Shown: positions 55,930 through 64,000, numbered from the stretch's first letter. The stretch is DNA of 64,000 nucleotides from CAIQPV01 sp963719855 (GCA_963719855.1 CAVRDK010000001.1:62001-126000); one strand, 5' to 3'. Notes: generated by a model from the letters alone, not told the origin. Numbers and translations: made by a program.

Positions 55930-56646
55930 TTAGCCCGCCATCAGCAGCGCCCGTTGATCATCATTCAGATAACACCATTCACCTTCCGCCAGTTCCAGCG
56001 TATCAAGTTTCAACCCTCCGATCTGCGAACGGCGTAATGCCTCGCAGTGATTCCCGGCAGCGGCCAGCATACGTTTCACCTGATGATATTTTCCCTGTTC
56101 CAGCACAATCTCCATTTTGTGTGTGTCCAGCATGTTGCAAGTCACCGCGGCCAAGGGCGCGGGTTCGTCGTGCAGCTTCACGCCGCCCAGCAACTTTGCG
56201 ACCAGTTCCGGCGTTACCGGGTCTTGAGTGGTGGCGACATAGACCTTGGGAATGTGGCGCTTGGGTGAGGATTGTGCGTGGATGAATGTGCCGTCGTCCG
56301 ACATCAGCAGCAGGCCGGTGGTATCGTGGTCGAGGCGACCCACCGGTTGCACGTCGCGCCGGGCGAATTGTTCCGGCAGCAGGCTGAGTACGCCGGGGTG
56401 ATGGCTGGGCTTGCGCGAGCATTCGTAATCGGCGGGCTTGTTCAGCGCGATATACAGATGCTCGCGATAAATCCACGTTTCGCCGAAGAGGTCAAACTGC
56501 AAGCCGGTGGTTTCGAAAGCAATGCGGTGGTCGGTGATGACTTCGCCATTGATGCTGACTTCGCCGTCGGCGACTAATTCGGCACACCACTTGCGGGTGC
56601 CGAAGCCTTGCGATTGCAGGATGCGGTCCAGGGTTTGTTTGCTCAT
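55930..56646 (-). CDS. rsuA: 16S rRNA pseudouridine(516) synthase
   Basis: 238 residues. An S4 RNA-binding domain (about 3-45) precedes the RsuA/RluB/E/F catalytic domain with VGRLDHDTTGLLLMSDDG, where D106 is the expected nucleophile, and KVYVAT, EGKYHQVKRMLAAAGNHCEALRR. It converts U516 of 16S rRNA to pseudouridine. RsuA versus the related RluE/RluF is judged from length and overall pattern. It converges on the ABM-like gene. Confidence 0.9.
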   Translation of the reverse strand: MSKQTLDRILQSQGFGTRKWCAELVADGEVSINGEVITDHRIAFETTGLQFDLFGETWIYREHLYIALNKPADYECSRKPSHHPGVLSLLPEQFARRDVQPVGRLDHDTTGLLLMSDDGTFIHAQSSPKRHIPKVYVATTQDPVTPELVAKLLGGVKLHDEPAPLAAVTCNMLDTHKMEIVLEQGKYHQVKRMLAAAGNHCEALRRSQIGGLKLDTLELAEGEWCYLNDDQRALLMAG

Positions 56647-56752
56647 GGCCGAACTTTAGCAGAATTGGGACGAACCCTGAACAGCCACCCAACAATTTGA
56701 CGCTACGAGCCAGTCCCAATATGCTGTCCACTGATTAGACGCGGGTGATCTC

Positions 56753-57556
56753 ATGGAACTCCAATTAAAAAATCGTCAGGACTTGAAAGCGCGCGCGTTG
56801 CTGCTGGGCGACCGTCTGGATTTGAAATTATTCAAGATCGCCGATTGCCTGGCGACCACGCCGTTGACGCTGGAGGTGGATACTGATGGCGGCATTGCCG
56901 TGTTGTTCCGTTACGGCGTCGTAGTGCTGTTCGGGGTGAAGAGCTTGGACGAAGCCAGGTTCATTGAGACGCTCAAGCCGCTGCTGACCAATTCCTATCA
57001 GGCGCCGGAAACCGAGGAACTGGAAATCCACTGCGGCAGGAACAGCATCGGCGTGCAGAGCGGCGCGGTTTCGCTGGACGAAGTTACGCTGGAGAAATTG
57101 CAGGTCATCGCCGATGCCTTGAGCAAGAATCTGGTGCTCACGCTGTATGAGAAAAAAGTTGCCGGTGAATTCGACAAGATCGAGCCGCTGGCGCAGGAGC
57201 TGGCCACGCACGGCAAAGTGAGCGCCGGTTCCAGAAAGCTGTTGTCAAAAATCGGTTCCATGCTGTTGATTGAACACCGCATGGTGGGGCGCGCCGAGAT
57301 CGGCGACAAGCCGGAGACGCTATGGAATTTCCCGCAACTCGAAGGGCTGTATGCGAGCCTGGAGGATGAATTCGAACTGAAGGAGCGGCAGTCGGCTCTG
57401 GATCGTAAACTGGGCCTGATTTCAGATACGGCTCAGACGCTGGCCGACGTGTGGGACAACAAGCAACTGCATAAACTGGAATGGTATGTGATCGGACTGA
57501 TTATCTTCGAAATTATCATCAGCTTGTTTGAGATGGGTGACAAATTTTTTCGGTAA
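56753..57556 (+). CDS. DUF155 (RMD1/YagE-type) membrane-tethered protein
   Basis: 267 residues. The DUF155 domain covers about 25-235, with GGIAVLFRYGVVVLFGVKSLDEARFI, AVSLDEVTLEKLQVIADALSKNLVL and LARHGKV-like LATHGKVSAGSRKLL. One C-terminal membrane helix (LEWYVIGLIIFEIIISLFEM, about 243-262) anchors it, the usual plan for this family. The mitochondrial relative RMND1 supports ribosomes; bacterial function is not established. It is divergent from rsuA. Confidence 0.85.
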   Translation: MELQLKNRQDLKARALLLGDRLDLKLFKIADCLATTPLTLEVDTDGGIAVLFRYGVVVLFGVKSLDEARFIETLKPLLTNSYQAPETEELEIHCGRNSIGVQSGAVSLDEVTLEKLQVIADALSKNLVLTLYEKKVAGEFDKIEPLAQELATHGKVSAGSRKLLSKIGSMLLIEHRMVGRAEIGDKPETLWNFPQLEGLYASLEDEFELKERQSALDRKLGLISDTAQTLADVWDNKQLHKLEWYVIGLIIFEIIISLFEMGDKFFR

Positions 57557-57608
57557 TAAGAGACACAAATAGAAATCTAAACCCAAAAAAGCCATTAGAG
57601 CCGATTTG

Positions 57609-57709
57609 TCCCTTCCCCCATGCAGGGGGAAGGTTAGGATGGGGGTAGAAGTGTTGAAATAACGCGTTTTTACCCCCTCACTAACCTGCCCCCTGCAAGG
57701 GGGAGGGGA
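57609..57709. repeat. C-rich/G-rich inverted repeat
   Basis: TCCCTTCCCCC-ATG-CAGGGGGAAGG (from 57609) is one hairpin and TGCCCCCTGCAAGGGGGAGG (to about 57708) a second. The two halves are also inverted copies of each other, with TTAGGATGGGGGT facing ACCCCCTCACTAA. It fills the gap between the DUF155 and XRE genes. Similar sequence has entered kdsB. Confidence 0.75.
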
Positions 57710-57814
57710 TGTTTTGTCTAATGGACAATTTTGGCTAAATAGACTTGCAATAATGGAATAGCTGTCATAGAGTATTCTTTCAGATTTAATGAGCAAGACA
57801 AACGGAGAAGCAAA

Positions 57815-58252
57815 TTGGCAAACATCGCATCCATGTTGAAGGAAGAAATTACACGTCTGGCGCGCAAAGAGATACGCAGCGAGACGGAAGGACTCAAGAA
57901 TGCATCGGCGCAATACCGATCAGAAATTGCTGCATTGAAGCGGCGTACCGCGACACTCGAACAACAACTGTCGCGTCTGGGAAAGACGATTAACAAGAAT
58001 GCTGAAGTAAAAGCGGAGTCCGATGAGGTAACCAAAATACGGTTTACTGTTAAGGGGTTTAAATCGCTAAGGCAGCGGCTTGAGTTATCTGCTGTGGAAA
58101 CAGGAACACTTCTTGGGGTATCGGCACAAACGATTTATAGTTGGGAAGCAGGGAAATCCAGTCCTCGTAAACAACAATTAGTCAAGATCGCAATGCTGAG
58201 AGGGATGGGTAAGCGTGAAGTCGTTACCCTACTGAAAAAACTTGCGGATTAA
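57815..58252 (+). CDS. XRE-type helix-turn-helix protein with N-terminal coiled coil
   Basis: 145 residues from a TTG with GGAGA upstream. Residues about 5-65 form a charged coiled coil (EEITRLARKEIRSETEGL, ALKRRTATLEQQLSRLGK). Residues about 80-140 form a Cro/C1-type HTH: FKSLRQRLELSAVETGTLLG then VSAQTIYSWEAGKSSPRKQQL. A DNA-binding regulator dimerising through the coiled coil is the likely role; target unknown. It precedes the kinase gene, with a 470-base gap. Confidence 0.82.
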   Translation: MANIASMLKEEITRLARKEIRSETEGLKNASAQYRSEIAALKRRTATLEQQLSRLGKTINKNAEVKAESDEVTKIRFTVKGFKSLRQRLELSAVETGTLLGVSAQTIYSWEAGKSSPRKQQLVKIAMLRGMGKREVVTLLKKLAD

Positions 58253-58725
58253 GCTTTTGCTGACCGTTCTTTATGAAATCAAGCGGTCATTGGGTATCAG
58301 ATGGTTCAAGGGGCGATATGCAGCCAATTCAGTTGCTGTCTGCCCAAAGGAAATCCTTAGCTATAACCCAATTTCTGGCTGCATTTAATGGCGCCTACGT
58401 AAATTGCCTATATATTTCGGCTAATTGTTTTTTAGAAAGTTTTTGTGTAGGATTCAACAAGAACGGGAATATCCCAACGTAAAGAGAATAAAAAAAGATT
58501 TGGCACAGAGTGCGTGCTAGCTTGGCGAAGGTATTGGGTGAAATTGCATGGAAGCTGAACCCCGACTTCGTAAGTCACTCGGATTCAAATGTCTGGAAGG
58601 GCTGTTTATGCCAGACGCTTTTGACTTTAGGTAGCAGCACGCTACGCTTTTTGCACTTGGAGCTTGAACCGCCCTTGCAAATAACGGAGCAACAAGTCAA
58701 TAAATCTAATACAGGGGATCGCATA
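58253..58725. other. Intergenic stretch upstream of the kinase gene
   Basis: About 470 bases. The kinase frame is open from 58510 but that stretch has no kinase features. A 69-codon ORF at 58273-58482 is not convincing. No repeat or RNA gene is seen. Confidence 0.45.
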
Positions 58726-59544
58726 ATGGCAAATCCAGAAAATCTCTCAGTTCCCCAAGGGCAATCGAACACCAACTTAGCTTACCTGCCAAGCGCGGAT
58801 CTATTTCGCACGGGTATTCCTGGCATAGGTGGGGCGGGTACATTTGCCAACTTGCAAGCTGGATACGTACTGGGTGATCGTTTCGAGATACGTAAGCAAA
58901 TAGGTATAGGCGGAATGGGTGCGGTATATCAAGCATATGATCGCAACCGCAAGGATGACATTGCCATTAAAGTCATGCTTCCCGAATTGACTTTCAATGA
59001 GGTCGCTAAACAGCGCTTTATCAACGAAGCGATGATTTCGATCAAACTTGCACACCAAAATATCGTTAATACTTACGATGTGCTGTCTGAGGGGGCATAC
59101 TTATATATCACTATGGAATTGCTCGAAGGCCGCAGCCTGCGCCAAGACATCGAGACCAGAAAACGCACCAACCGCCCCTACACGGAAGCAGAAGTACTGG
59201 AGATTGTTAGCGCACTGTGTGATGCGCTGGAGTATGCGCACGAATTTACCATCCACCGTGACATCAAACCTGAAAATATCTGGTTGACAAAAAAAGACCG
59301 AGTCAAGTTAATGGATTTTGGCATTGCACGGATATTAAATGGCAGCCAGATCCACCAATCTACCTCTGTGATGGGTACGGCGTACTATATGGCACCAGAA
59401 CAACTCACTGGCTCAAGGGATGTAGATAGTCGTGCGGATCAGTATGCACTAGGAGTATTACTCTATGAGTTGTTGACGGGGCAGGTTCCAACGGGAAGAT
59501 CTAAATCGGTACGGCAGCTTCGCAAAGATGTTAGCGCTGTGTGA
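58726..59544 (+). CDS. Serine/threonine protein kinase, 5' part (interrupted by IS21-type element)
   Basis: 272 residues from the ATG with GGGG upstream (MANPENLSVPQG). The kinase domain starts at about residue 52: glycine loop IGIGGMGAVYQAYD (59-72), K82, catalytic HRDIKPEN (177-184), DFG (197-199), MAPEQL (222-227), ADQYALGVLLYELLTG. Hanks-type PknB/PpkA-like enzymes of this build are cytoplasmic with a membrane anchor. The end of the C-lobe is cut off at 59541; the stop codon TGA at 59542-59544 is the first three bases of the insertion sequence. The missing part resumes at 62014. Activity of this truncated form is doubtful. Confidence 0.9.
   Translation: MANPENLSVPQGQSNTNLAYLPSADLFRTGIPGIGGAGTFANLQAGYVLGDRFEIRKQIGIGGMGAVYQAYDRNRKDDIAIKVMLPELTFNEVAKQRFINEAMISIKLAHQNIVNTYDVLSEGAYLYITMELLEGRSLRQDIETRKRTNRPYTEAEVLEIVSALCDALEYAHEFTIHRDIKPENIWLTKKDRVKLMDFGIARILNGSQIHQSTSVMGTAYYMAPEQLTGSRDVDSRADQYALGVLLYELLTGQVPTGRSKSVRQLRKDVSAV
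59535..59541. repeat. Target-site duplication, left copy
   Basis: CGCTGTG, repeated exactly at 62007-62013, on the two sides of the IS element. Removing the element and one copy restores the kinase frame (...DVSAV-MSDTI...). Confidence 0.93.
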
Positions 59545-59657
59545 GTTTTTGCACATAAATTTGACCCACCTAATGCAATAAATTGCATCCAAATTTGACC
59601 CACGTATAGATACTGTCCTGCTCAATATTTGAGCGGGAGTAAACAGGAGTGATCAAC

Positions 59658-61166
59658 GTGGCGATATTAAGCAGCATCAGGCGTTGGCATTTACGCGATA
59701 ACATGCCGATTCGAGAGATAGTCCGCAAGACCGGAATCGCTCGAAATACCATCAGGAAGTATTTGTCCAACGAAGTTGTTGAGCCGAATTATCCTAAACG
59801 CAAGACCCCGAGCAAGCTGGATGACTATGCTGCCAAACTGGCGGCATGGCTAAAGACAGAGGCCAGCAAGGGACGCAAACAGAAACGTAGTCTCAAACAA
59901 CTTTACCGAGACTTGGTGCAGTTGGGCTTTACCGGTTCCTATGACCGAGTTGCAGCCTTTGCCAAGCGATGGCGGCAAGAGCAGCAGGAACTGGCCAAGA
60001 CCGCTGGTCGCGGCACATTCATCCCACTTACTTTTGCACCAGGAGAAGCATTTCAGTTCGACTGGAGCGAGGACTGGGCGGTCATAGCAGGTGAACGAAC
60101 CAAGTTGCAAGTTGCGCACTTCAAGCTCAGCCACAGCCGAGCATTCTTCTTGCGTGCCTATCCGCTTCAGACGCACGAGATGCTGTTCGATGCTCATAAC
60201 CATGCCTTCGCAACCTTTGGTGGTGTGCCTGCCCGTGGCATCTACGACAACATGAAGACTGCCGTGGATAAGGTAAAACGCGGCAAGCAGCGTGATGTCA
60301 ACATCCGTTTCACTGCCATGGTGAGCCACCACCTGTACGATGCCGAGTTCTGTAATCCTGCATCCGGCTGGGAGAAGGGGCAAGTTGAGAAGAACGTACG
60401 GGATTCACGTCACCGCATATGGAACCAGTTACCAACATTCGGCAGTTTGGCTGAACTCAATGATTGGTTGCAACAGCGGTGTGTATCACTCTGGAGCGAG
60501 ATTACCCATCCTGAGCAGCCTGACCGCAGCGTTGCCGATGTTTATGCTGCCGAACGCCCTTACCTGATGGCGCTGCCCTGTCCGTTCGACGGATTTGTGG
60601 AACATATCAAACGTGTATCGCCGACCTGTCTGGTCACGTTCGAACGCAACCGCTATAGCGTACCAGCCTCCTATGCCAACCGTCCGATCAGCCTTCGAGT
60701 GTATGCCGACCGGCTGGTGTTTGTGGCCGAGGCACAGGTTATTGCCGAACATGCACGGCTGATTCAACGCAATCCTGCAATTGGGCGAACCATTTATGAC
60801 TGGCGCCATTACCTGAGCGTATTACAGCGCAAACCCGGCGCATTGCGCAATGGTGCGCCGTTCACCGAGCTGCCTGATGCCTTCAAGCGATTGCAGGCCA
60901 TTCTGCTCAAGCGCCAAGGCGGTGATCGGGAGATGGTTGAGATACTGGCGCTGGTTCTACAACATGATGAGTCAGCGGTGCTGGCGGCGGTCGAGTTGGC
61001 CTTGGAGGCCGGTGTGCCATCCAAGCAGCATGTGCTCAATCTTCTCAAACGGCTGATTGAGCCCGCACCACCAGCTCCCATTGATACTCCGCTGACGCTG
61101 ATGGTCGAACCGCAGGCTAATGTCAGTCGCTATGATGAGCTACGGGAGGTGCGCCATGCAGCATGA
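59658..61166 (+). CDS. istA: IS21-family transposase IstA
   Basis: 502 residues from the GTG at 59658, properly spaced from AGGAG at 59645-59649; an upstream GTG overlaps that site. An N-terminal HTH (MPIREIVRKTGIARNTIRKYL) binds the ends. The DDE integrase core follows with FQFDWSED (first Asp), GIYDNMKTAV (second Asp) and WEKGQVEKNVR (Glu). A C-terminal beta domain (FERNRYSVPASYANRPI) completes the family plan. It cuts and joins the element with the help of IstB. Confidence 0.95.
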   Translation: MAILSSIRRWHLRDNMPIREIVRKTGIARNTIRKYLSNEVVEPNYPKRKTPSKLDDYAAKLAAWLKTEASKGRKQKRSLKQLYRDLVQLGFTGSYDRVAAFAKRWRQEQQELAKTAGRGTFIPLTFAPGEAFQFDWSEDWAVIAGERTKLQVAHFKLSHSRAFFLRAYPLQTHEMLFDAHNHAFATFGGVPARGIYDNMKTAVDKVKRGKQRDVNIRFTAMVSHHLYDAEFCNPASGWEKGQVEKNVRDSRHRIWNQLPTFGSLAELNDWLQQRCVSLWSEITHPEQPDRSVADVYAAERPYLMALPCPFDGFVEHIKRVSPTCLVTFERNRYSVPASYANRPISLRVYADRLVFVAEAQVIAEHARLIQRNPAIGRTIYDWRHYLSVLQRKPGALRNGAPFTELPDAFKRLQAILLKRQGGDREMVEILALVLQHDESAVLAAVELALEAGVPSKQHVLNLLKRLIEPAPPAPIDTPLTLMVEPQANVSRYDELREVRHAA

Positions 61167-61932
61167 AGCTATGATGACCTCGCTCAAGGCGATCAAGTTG
61201 TACGGTATGGCGCAAGCCGTCGACGAACTGGCCAGGCAGAATTCGCCTGCATACCAGAATGCGCAGGAGATGCTGGGAACTCTAATCAAAGCGGAGATGG
61301 CTGAGCGTGAGGTACGCTCTATCGGCTACCAGATGAAGGCAGCCAGGTTCCCGGCCTACCGCGACCTGGCGAGCTTCGACTTTAGCCAGAGCGAGGCGAA
61401 TGAGGCACTGATTCGCCAATTGCATCGCTGTGAGTTTCTGGATCAGGCGCACAACGTAGTGCTGGTCGGTGGCCCCGGCACAGGCAAGACACACCTTGCC
61501 ACTGCATTGGGTGTGCAGGCCGTGCAGCATCAGCACCGCCGGGTGCGCTTCTTCTCGACCATCGAACTGGTCAATACGCTGGAACTCGAGAAGGCCGCTG
61601 GCAAGCAGGGGCAACTTGCCAGCCGAATGATGTATGCCGACTTGGTGATTCTGGATGAACTGGGCTACTTGCCGTTCAGCCAGGCAGGCGGTGCTTTGCT
61701 GTTTCACTTCATCGGCAAGCTCTATGAGCGAACAAGCCTTGTGATAACGACCAACCTGAGCTTTGCAGAATGGGGCAACGTGTTTGGGGATCCAAAGATG
61801 ACGACGGCACTATTGGACAGGCTTACCCATCACTGCCACATCATTGAGACCGGCAACGATAGTTACCGTTTTAAGAACAGCTCGACTCAAACTGGAAAGG
61901 GGGGCAAAACCAGAAAACTATCCACAACCTGA
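61156..61932 (+). CDS. istB: IS21-family helper ATPase IstB
   Basis: 258 residues from the ATG preceded by GGGAGGT; overlaps istA by 11 bases. AAA+ ATPase related to DnaC: Walker A VGGPGTGKTHLA, Walker B LVILDELGYLPFS, sensor region LVITTNLSFAEWGNVF, and the arginine-finger area LLDRLTHHCHII. It selects and remodels target DNA for IstA. Confidence 0.95.
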   Translation: MQHEAMMTSLKAIKLYGMAQAVDELARQNSPAYQNAQEMLGTLIKAEMAEREVRSIGYQMKAARFPAYRDLASFDFSQSEANEALIRQLHRCEFLDQAHNVVLVGGPGTGKTHLATALGVQAVQHQHRRVRFFSTIELVNTLELEKAAGKQGQLASRMMYADLVILDELGYLPFSQAGGALLFHFIGKLYERTSLVITTNLSFAEWGNVFGDPKMTTALLDRLTHHCHIIETGNDSYRFKNSSTQTGKGGKTRKLSTT

Positions 61933-62006
61933 ACCGTTAAGATATAAACTTAGGGTGGGTCAAAATTCGATGCAACACCCGGGTCAGATTTAAACGCAAA
62001 AACTCA

Positions 62007-62013
62007 CGCTGTG
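62007..62013. repeat. Target-site duplication, right copy
   Basis: CGCTGTG, identical to 59535-59541. The GTG in this copy can serve as a start for the downstream kinase fragment. Confidence 0.93.
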
Positions 62014-62712
62014 ATGTCGGATACGATAGACCGTGCATTGGAGCCTATTCCACAAGACCGTTATCCGGATATACGCTCGTTTATTGAGGCGCTGAGGGGT
62101 GCGAAGCAAAGTGCAAGCCAGACAAGTCGGACGAACCAGACAAACCAGGCAGGATCCGCGAACCTGAAAGATTGGATTAATCAACACCGTATGATAGTTG
62201 GCATAGGAGGAATCCTGTGGGGAGCTGTATTGATCGCTGCATACATGTCACACCAAAACTCACAAAAGCAAATCCAGTTAAATTGGGAAAAATGGCAGTT
62301 TGAGATGACAGCGACATTCGACCAAACTGAGAGCTTAAAGGGAGAACCAGATGTGCGAGTTAAAGCATGGAAGAAGTTTTTAGCAAGCTACGCCAAAGAT
62401 AACCCGTATAGTACAGAGGACGAAAAACTGAGAGAGCAAGGTGAAACTCATAAACAGGAAGCCGAAACGGAGATGAAAGAGGCGGAACTGGAAGCCAAAA
62501 CCAGGGCAAAAGCCGCTCAGCAGCAGATGCGCCAAGCGCAAACGCAGATGCGTCAAGCTCAAATCGCTCAACAGCAGATGCGCCAAACGCAAACCGCTCA
62601 ACAGCAGATACTCCAAGCGCAAGCCGCTCAACAACAACAACTGCTGCAAGCACAAAGAGACAAAGCCGTCACTGATGCCGGGTTCGCGCTTTTTAATCGT
62701 CTGCTACACTAA
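62014..62712 (+). pseudogene. Serine/threonine protein kinase, 3' part (separated by the IS element)
   Basis: 232 residues continuing the kinase frame exactly: MSDTIDRALEPIPQDRYPDIRSFIEAL is the last part of the kinase C-lobe. Then come a Ser/Gln/Asn/Thr linker, one membrane helix (IVGIGGILWGAVLIAAYM, about 61-78), a charged region, and a Gln-rich coiled coil (about 165-225) built from near-repeats of QQQMRQAQT. It resembles the membrane-anchored kinases of type VI secretion or Pkn type. Without the catalytic half it cannot act as a kinase, though translation from the GTG or ATG at the junction is possible. Confidence 0.85.
62515..62660 (+). repeat. Degenerate tandem repeat coding for Gln-rich coiled coil
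   Basis: About five imperfect units of roughly 27-30 bases on the theme CAACAGCAGATGCGCCAAGC, giving QQQMRQAQTQ-like heptads in the kinase C-terminal part. Confidence 0.7.
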
Positions 62713-62739
62713 GAAAAAACAAGCCCAAGCTAGGTGCTG

Positions 62740-62767
62740 CGACATGCAAACGATTGTTTGCATGTCG
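62740..62767. terminator. Strong hairpin, possible terminator or RNA processing site
   Basis: CGACATGCAAAC-GATT-GTTTGCATGTCG is a perfect 12-bp stem with a 4-nt loop, 28 bases after the kinase gene end. No T-tract follows, so a terminator role is uncertain. Confidence 0.5.
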
Positions 62768-62813
62768 TCATTCCGTCAAACTTAAAAGCATTAGCTAAAC
62801 TTTTGGGGGAAAT

Positions 62814-63458
62814 ATGTTTATTGGTATTGCATCATTTGGCCTGGCTTTGCTGCTGGCATTGACTGTTTTAATGGTGTCGGAATGCACTCACTTACCGCCG
62901 AATCCATCAGATAAAGCTACCGCACTTGTTGCAACTCATAAAGACTCTGGCGGCTCACAACCTCAATCGCAAGCAACGCAACAACAGCAAAAATCAACTG
63001 GATGGTTAGGCATAGGAACTTTTTTTGAAGACTCCAAGAAGTCCATCGCAGGTGCAGTGGGCGCGAAAACAGGAGCCTGCGGCAATGATTTGGCTATTCT
63101 CGGCGAATGGACTGCAGTAACAAATAAATCCAGGAATACCATGACATTATCTTTCACTGACTGCGAAGAAAAGGTTACGACCAAAAACGTTGGCTTTGGC
63201 ACATACTCCTATTCAACGAAGGGTGGTGTCTTGACGGGTAGGCTTTTATCGTGCAAGCCGGCCTATCTTGGACAAGTGGGCAGCACAGACATGGCGAATT
63301 ATAAAATAGAAGGCTCCATGCTTACCCTGACATCAGGCCGACAAGGGGCTTTTAGTTATAAAAGGGTAGGTGGCGCAGCGAATGGCCCTGTCCCTGTGAA
63401 TAAAACAGAAAGCGGAGAGAGCAGTTGGTTCCCCGATTTTAGTTTTATACATTTTTAA
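62814..63458 (+). CDS. Hypothetical exported or membrane-anchored protein
   Basis: 214 residues with GGGGGAA upstream of the ATG. An N-terminal hydrophobic segment (about 3-22) directs export; the following SEC is not a proper lipobox, so a membrane anchor or cleaved signal is likelier than lipidation. A Gln-rich linker (QSQATQQQQK) leads to a small domain with three or four Cys and beta-strand character (ACGNDLAILGEWTAVTNKSR, TMTLSFTDCEEKVTT, YKIEGSMLTLTSG). I do not recognise it. Position after the kinase and beside a TssQ-like gene suggests the same secretion or signalling locus. Confidence 0.65.
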   Translation: MFIGIASFGLALLLALTVLMVSECTHLPPNPSDKATALVATHKDSGGSQPQSQATQQQQKSTGWLGIGTFFEDSKKSIAGAVGAKTGACGNDLAILGEWTAVTNKSRNTMTLSFTDCEEKVTTKNVGFGTYSYSTKGGVLTGRLLSCKPAYLGQVGSTDMANYKIEGSMLTLTSGRQGAFSYKRVGGAANGPVPVNKTESGESSWFPDFSFIHF

Positions 63459-63673
63459 GCCAAGCAGTCGTGCTCTTGCACAATTTGATGAGAATAATAC
63501 CGCCAACCAGTCAGAGCGGATTCTGTACCTTCCAAAATCCGCAAGACTATAGCTAACATCATAACTGATTAAGGTAAAGCTGCTCGTTCTTAACAGAGCT
63601 GCTTATTCATGTTAGGGGGATGATGTTCCTTATGCCATAACAGGCTAATCAGGTTGTTTAAAAACGCGCAGGT

Positions 63674-64000
63674 CTATTTTGCTGCGTACTTTGCTTTTTC
63701 GCTACGGAACACTGAACCCCATAAGGGATGTCCCGCCTCAGCGGGTTGTAAATCGAAAGCTGGATTAATCTCCAATGCTTTCCTGAATTCGGCACGACAC
63801 TGCTTTTCGCGCTTGGAAACGCAATAGATAAAAGCCAAGTACTTGTGCGCACTCACCTGATCTCCCTTGCTGCTCAAACCTAAATCAAGCGCTCCCTGCA
63901 GCGCCGCAATGGATGCTTTGAAATCGTCCTCGTTATAGTTTTTTATGCCACTGGAAAGTTTCTGTTCCGCGGGACCTCCCTTGGATATCGCCCCCTTGGA
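63674..64000 (-). CDS. TssQ-like TPR lipoprotein, C-terminal part (start beyond the window)
   Basis: The frame is open to the window edge; 108 residues are visible. It reads KLSSGIKNYNEDDFKASIAA, a TPR, then HKYLAFIYCVSKREKQCRAEF and PAFDLQPAEAGHPLWGSVF, ending AKYAAK. The paired Cys (YC...QC) and 'AEAGHPLWG' match the TssQ family, small lipoproteins coded beside type VI secretion genes in betaproteobacteria. The lipobox, if present, lies outside. This supports reading the neighbouring kinase as a T6SS regulator. The family call is from memory of the motif and moderate. Confidence 0.72.
   Translation of the reverse strand, partial: SKGAISKGGPAEQKLSSGIKNYNEDDFKASIAALQGALDLGLSSKGDQVSAHKYLAFIYCVSKREKQCRAEFRKALEINPAFDLQPAEAGHPLWGSVFRSEKAKYAAK

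Larger units (their letters stand above)
59542..62006 (+). mobile_element. IS21-family insertion sequence, 2,465 bp
   Basis: The ends are inverted repeats: left TGAGTTTTTGCACATAAATT then TGACCC, right (complement) TGAGTTTTTGCGTTTAAATC then TGACCC, 22 of 26 positions equal. AATTTGACCCAC-type subterminal repeats occur twice at the left end (near 59558 and 59592) and again at the right end. It carries istA and istB, overlapping by 11 bases. A 7-bp duplication, CGCTGTG, flanks it. Ends, genes and duplication are all intact, so it may still be mobile. It lies inside a kinase gene. Confidence 0.95.

Noticed and set aside
58273..58482. 69-codon frame between the XRE and kinase genes
   Set aside because: No ribosome binding site or motif; the sequence looks non-coding.

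Overview
The window looks like chromosome of a Gram-negative, lithotroph-like betaproteobacterium, most plausibly in or near the Gallionellaceae/Nitrosomonadales. That placement is inference from gene content and order: exbB-exbD-lpxK-trm112-kdsB-adk, surE-pcm-nlpD, lysC beside tRNA-Ser, a lipopolysaccharide arn operon, and a TssQ-like protein. No rRNA or ribosomal marker is present to confirm it.

Layout. 0-6.7 kb: the end of a chemoreceptor gene, a membrane-anchored NIT-like protein, tRNA-Val, a ferritin-like protein, a stand-alone cyclic-nucleotide-binding protein and small envelope proteins. 6.7-14 kb: tRNA-Ser, aspartokinase, surE-pcm-nlpD, a frameshifted radical SAM gene and a SulP-STAS-cNMP transporter. 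14-19 kb: an integrase remnant, copper export (copZ-copA), a DUF2892 protein, zapE and a GlcG/HbpS protein. 19-24.6 kb: the envelope operon exbB-exbD-lpxK-trm112-kdsB-adk, divergent from xseA. 24.6-32.5 kb: a complete L-Ara4N lipid A modification operon (arnT, arnE-like, arnB, an unrelated membrane protein, arnC, arnA split into two genes, arnD). 32.5-36.5 kb: a signalling group (HDOD protein, CxxCH-bearing chemoreceptor, CheW-CZB protein). 36.5-47.6 kb: a TPR-methyltransferase, then a minus-strand carbon cluster of malate dehydrogenase, monomeric isocitrate dehydrogenase, aconitase (frameshifted) and two subunits resembling ATP-citrate lyase. 48-57.6 kb: pgm, ettA, a type II restriction-modification pair, KTSC and small proteins, a DsrC/TusE-like protein, rsuA and a DUF155 protein. 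57.6-64 kb: an XRE regulator, a Ser/Thr kinase gene cut in two by an IS21-family element, a secreted protein and the end of a TssQ-like gene, which suggests a type VI secretion locus just outside.

The most notable content is the 38-47.6 kb cluster. Its enzymes cover 2-oxoglutarate -> isocitrate -> citrate -> oxaloacetate + acetyl-CoA -> malate, which is the ATP-citrate-lyase arm of a reductive TCA cycle. The large lyase subunit is unusually long (900 residues). The ferredoxin oxidoreductases needed for a full cycle are not in the window.

Two other themes run through the window. First, several families of palindromic, REP-like repeats sit between genes, and similar sequence is fused in frame into nlpD, kdsB and apparently arnT. 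Second, three conserved genes (lpxK, aconitase, a radical SAM gene) each carry a single +1 shift, which suggests residual sequencing error at least as much as true gene decay. The IS21 insertion is clean: 2,465 bp, 7-bp target duplication, both kinase halves retained.
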